Origin: Flavobacteriaceae bacterium UBA980
Lineage (GTDB): Bacteria > Bacteroidota > Bacteroidia > Flavobacteriales > Flavobacteriaceae
Reading direction: 5' to 3'
Length of the DNA: 17,096 nucleotides
NCBI GenBank assembly: GCA_002292265.1
Contig: DBBQ01000011.1
Location: 1 to 17,096, forward strand
Shown here: positions 15,299 through 17,096 of the stretch, in pieces
Layout: every line of letters starts with the position of its first letter
How positions within the stretch are numbered: the first letter of the stretch is position 1
The notes under the pieces: generated by a model
Told to the model about the DNA's origin: nothing
Database searches by the model: none
The model's input: the letters and a program-made list of their open reading frames with translations, nothing else
Translations under genes and position numbers: made by a program

Positions 15299-15632
15299 TT
15301 TCAAAATAAAACGCTTAAAAGGGAAAACTACGATCGATTACCTTTTTAAAAAAGGGGCTGTTTTTCAAACGAAAAATTTATTGCTTCGGCTGTCGGAAAA
15401 CCCTGGCTCTAAAGACCTCTTCATTGGGGTATCGGTTTCTAAAAGAAATTTCAACCGTGCCGTAGATCGAAATCGTATTAAGAGGCAGCTCCGATCCGTC
15501 GTCAAACAACTCGAACACGATCAGAAGTTCGGTTTTAGAGGTGAATGTATGATCCTTTACACGGGGAAAACAACACCAAAAACCAAGGCGCTCTTAGAAG
15601 AGGCATCACAATTACTAAATAAAAACCCCTAA
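15276..15632 (+). CDS. rnpA: ribonuclease P protein component
   Basis: The protein subunit of RNase P, which assists the catalytic RNA in removing 5' leaders from pre-tRNAs. The start was set at ATG 15276 (MHPQPLSDFKIKRLKG), giving 118 aa, the usual length; a TTG at 15255 would add seven residues. The hallmark RNR region RAVDRNRIKRQLRSVVK lies at 61-77, preceded by FIGVSVSKRNFN (49-60), with an N-terminal LFKKGAVFQTKNLLLRL segment. The start lies inside the M1 peptidase coding region (23 bp overlap), so rnpA is likely cotranscribed with it. The usual neighbours rpmH, yidD and yidC are absent. The stop codon directly abuts the stop of the convergent acetyltransferase gene. Confidence 0.95.
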   Translation: MHPQPLSDFKIKRLKGKTTIDYLFKKGAVFQTKNLLLRLSENPGSKDLFIGVSVSKRNFNRAVDRNRIKRQLRSVVKQLEHDQKFGFRGECMILYTGKTTPKTKALLEEASQLLNKNP

Positions 15633-16085
15633 TTAGCTTGATCTTTTGATCATTCCAATGTGCGGTATTCCATCTTCTAAATAAGACTCCCCAACCTTTT
15701 CAAATCCGTGTTTTTTATAAAACTCCTCAAGGTGTGCTTGTGCCGAAATTTTTATGTCTTCTTTTGGATATCGGTGTTGTAGATCTTGTAAACAAAAACG
15801 AAATAAGTCGTGTCCTACTGACTTGCCTCGGTGGGCATCAGCAACAACTACACGTCCGATTGCAACAAAGTCGGTGTAGGAGACACCTTTCTTTAACAAA
15901 CGAGCATAGGCTACTAATTTGTCTCCTTGTTTTCCAAGCACATGAAATGCATCTTGATCTTTACCATCAATGTCTTGATAAACACAAACCTGCTCCACAA
16001 CAAAAACCGCAGCACGCAAGGCATAGAGATCGTGGAGTTCATTACGAGTTAATACATCAAATTTTTTAATGGAAAAGGTGACCAT
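15633..16085 (-). CDS. GNAT family N-acetyltransferase, ElaA-like
   Basis: A 150-aa GNAT enzyme using acetyl-CoA. ElaA-type features are an early LHDLYALRAAVFVVEQ segment (about 17-32), CVYQDIDGKDQDAFHV (34-49), IGRVVVADAHRGKSVGHDLF (76-95, motif A; the R-G-K-S-V-G loop binds the CoA pyrophosphate), and the C-terminal AQAHLEEFYKKHGFEKVGE with FLEDGIPH-like SYLEDGIPHIGM. The substrate is unknown in this family. The start was taken as ATG 16083-16085, overlapping the rpiB stop by 1 nt (TGATG); a GTG at 16086-16088 one codon earlier is possible. The gene is translationally coupled to rpiB. The terminal stop abuts the rnpA stop with no gap. Confidence 0.9.
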   Translation of the reverse strand: MVTFSIKKFDVLTRNELHDLYALRAAVFVVEQVCVYQDIDGKDQDAFHVLGKQGDKLVAYARLLKKGVSYTDFVAIGRVVVADAHRGKSVGHDLFRFCLQDLQHRYPKEDIKISAQAHLEEFYKKHGFEKVGESYLEDGIPHIGMIKRSS

Positions 16086-16516
16086 CACCTGCAGGGTATT
16101 TTGTCTATTCTTCCTTGGTGCCTTCCTCCTTCAAATTCGGTATTTATAAAGGCTTCTACCATTGCAATAGCTTGGGGAATTGATAAAAAACGTGCCGGTA
16201 GGCTTAAAATATTGGCGTTATTGTGCTGTCGCGCCAAAACGACAAGTTCTTTGTTCCAACATAAAGCCGCACGAATTTTCTTGTATTTGTTGGCGGTCAT
16301 TGCAGCGCCATTGCCACTCCCGCAAATAATAATACCTAAAGCCGTCTCTCCTGTACTAACCTCTTTTGCTACGGGGTGAATAAAATCCGGGTAATCCACA
16401 CTGTCTGTTGTATTTGTACCGTGATTTTTTATCTCATATCCGGCCGCCTGCAGAACTGCTACTATAGCATCTTTGTAGTCTGGGCCCGCATGGTCGTTAC
16501 CTATACTTATTTTCAT
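16085..16516 (-). CDS. rpiB: ribose-5-phosphate isomerase B (RpiB/LacA/LacB family)
   Basis: Interconverts ribose 5-phosphate and ribulose 5-phosphate in the non-oxidative pentose phosphate pathway. From ATG 16514-16516 the protein has 143 aa and starts MKISIGNDHAGPDYK, the normal RpiB start. Active-site residues are D8 and H9, the Cys base C65 in IICGSGNGAAM (63-73) and H98 in RQHNNAN, with Arg132 and Arg136 near the C-terminus for phosphate. This pattern is offset by one from the E. coli enzyme. Upstream in-frame ATGs at 16531 and 16564 would add poorly conserved residues; 16531 cannot be excluded. The gene is divergent from the gene at 17023 and coupled to the acetyltransferase gene. Confidence 0.95.
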   Translation of the reverse strand: MKISIGNDHAGPDYKDAIVAVLQAAGYEIKNHGTNTTDSVDYPDFIHPVAKEVSTGETALGIIICGSGNGAAMTANKYKKIRAALCWNKELVVLARQHNNANILSLPARFLSIPQAIAMVEAFINTEFEGGRHQGRIDKIPCR

Positions 16517-16715
16517 CGTATTGAGTTTCATATAAAAATAGAAAAAGATCGTCTCTTTGTTCACAAACGGTTCGCAACTTTATTCATTTTTTGTTGACAA
16601 ACATTTATAAAATAGGCACGCCGTTTTAATTTTTTGATTGTTATAAAAATTCGTGTAGAGTGTAGAAAAAAACAATCTTTTTTTATCCAACGATCTCCTC
16701 AAAAAAAAGGAGGAT

Positions 16716-16793
16716 ATGAACAATAACAGGTCTACTATTTTCTCTTTTTTATACCAAAAAAGTGTTATTAACCGTTGTTTAAAAACAAACTAA
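16716..16793 (+). CDS. possible 25-codon ORF behind an AGGAGG
   Basis: ATG at 16716 is preceded by AAGGAGGAT, a full anti-anti-SD match with only 2 nt spacing, and opens a frame MNNNRSTIFSFLYQK that ends at TAA 16791-16793. A complete Shine-Dalgarno is unusual for this phylum, but the spacing is too short for efficient use and the AGGAGG lies in a small 5-bp stem (TCCTC 16696-16700 with GAGGA 16710-16714). The region is low complexity. Probably chance; kept because of the motif. Confidence 0.15.
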   Translation: MNNNRSTIFSFLYQKSVINRCLKTN

Positions 16794-16997
16794 CTTTTTG
16801 ATTTTCACAATTTAGTAATGTAAATAAAGAGAGAAAAGGTGTTTATTCTTTTCTTTTTATTTATTACAGATCTTTTCTATTCTTTTTTTCTTCTCGTTAT
16901 AAACACACTATATACATACCCTCTATTTTAAAATTTAAATAAAAAAAGAAATATGATAATGTTAATGGTGTTGATAACAAAGAGAAAAGCTTTATTG

Positions 16998-17005
16998 TAC
17001 CTTTG
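16998..17005 (+). promoter_or_regulatory. -7 promoter element (TACCTTTG) for the gene at 17023
   Basis: TACCTTTG fits TAnnTTTG and ends 17 bp before the ATG at 17023, giving a predicted leader of about 14 nt. A TTG at 16971-16973 lies 24 bp upstream, longer than the usual -33 spacing. Confidence 0.5.
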
Positions 17006-17022
17006 GAGTGAAGATTTATTTC

Positions 17023-17096
17023 ATGTCTAAAAAGAAAAAAGAGTACCAAAGAATAGAACGTAAAATACTAAACCTCTTTAGAGCACAACCCAAACG
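17023..17096 (+). CDS. 5' end of a gene, probable ribonuclease R (partial)
   Basis: Only the first 24 codons are in the window. They encode MSKKKKEYQRIERKILNLF and continue RAQPKR. A lysine-rich start followed by a helix of the form 'I--K-LNLF---P--' is how flavobacterial RNase R proteins commonly begin before their N-terminal winged helix. In other Flavobacteriaceae rnr is, from memory, often found divergent from rpiB, which agrees with this position. Nothing of the catalytic RNB domain is visible, so the assignment rests on the N-terminus and context. The TACCTTTG element 17 bp upstream supports the start. Confidence 0.5.
   Translation, partial: MSKKKKEYQRIERKILNLFRAQPK

Larger units (their letters stand above)
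16565..17022. other. AT-rich divergent intergenic region with a hairpin, no established gene
   Basis: This 458-bp stretch separates rpiB from the gene at 17023 and is markedly poorer in G and C than the flanking genes. It holds an imperfect hairpin: AAATAAA (16822-16828) with TTTATTT (16856-16862), and GAAAAG (16833-16838) with CTTTTC (16848-16853), separated by a small internal loop and a 9-nt terminal loop. It also holds a possible 25-codon ORF (16716-16793), near matches to DnaA boxes at several positions, and a promoter element at 16998-17005. No tRNA or known riboswitch was recognised. Much of it may be 5' leader or control sequence for either gene. Confidence 0.5.

Noticed and set aside
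15639..15652. TGATC-TTTT-GATCA hairpin at the rnpA/acetyltransferase junction as a shared terminator.
   Set aside because: It lies inside the acetyltransferase coding region, the stem is 5 bp, and no U-tract follows in either direction.
16565..17022. Possible chromosomal origin: AT-rich region near rnpA with DnaA-box-like words (TTATAAACA at about 16907, reverse TTATCAACA at 16969-16977, ATTTTCACA at 16801-16809).
   Set aside because: Each word has at least one mismatch to TTWTNCACA, they are not regularly spaced, such words are expected by chance in AT-rich DNA, and no dnaA or dnaN gene is nearby.

Overview
The window looks like chromosome of a marine-type Flavobacteriaceae (Bacteroidota) member; the genus cannot be read from it. 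The DNA is AT-rich. Several genes have the Bacteroidota -7 promoter element TAnnTTTG a few bases upstream and no convincing Shine-Dalgarno sequence. The housekeeping proteins (DusB, RbfA, LepA, a DUF2452-type protein, RpiB) have a flavobacterial look, and secreted proteins carry short signal peptides ending in SQ or AQ. No prophage, insertion sequence, CRISPR array or plasmid module was seen.

Layout. 1-1079: 5' end of a minus-strand tRNA, a small three-TM membrane protein with a clear terminator, a 490-bp gap with a doubtful small ORF and an inverted repeat. 1079-2460: a secreted cupin, a minus-strand pair of tiny membrane proteins overlapping by 4 nt, and a DUF2452 gene. 2476-7046: conserved core of rbfA, a LolC/E-like permease, dusB (convergent with the permease) and lepA. 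7139-8511: six-TM protein, a translationally coupled winged-helix regulator, and a decayed membrane-protein gene with two frameshifts and a nonsense codon. 8541-9455: secreted alpha/beta hydrolase. 9523-13440: three overlapping genes for a two-domain universal stress protein, a SulP anion transporter with a STAS domain and an extra soluble C-terminal domain, and a metallo-beta-lactamase-fold hydrolase. 13475-15632: secreted M1 peptidase whose 3' end overlaps rnpA. 15633-16516: rpiB and an ElaA-like acetyltransferase, coupled on the minus strand. 16517-17022: AT-rich divergent intergenic region. 17023-17096: start of a probable RNase R gene.

Most genes are ordinary. The points most worth a second look are the SulP-STAS-C-terminal-domain fusion with its overlapping stress-protein and hydrolase partners, a six-codon ORF overlapping the lepA start, near-leaderless promoter placement at rbfA, and the decayed gene after the winged-helix regulator. 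I do not see convincing evidence of a wholly new multi-gene system; the SulP operon is the nearest candidate.
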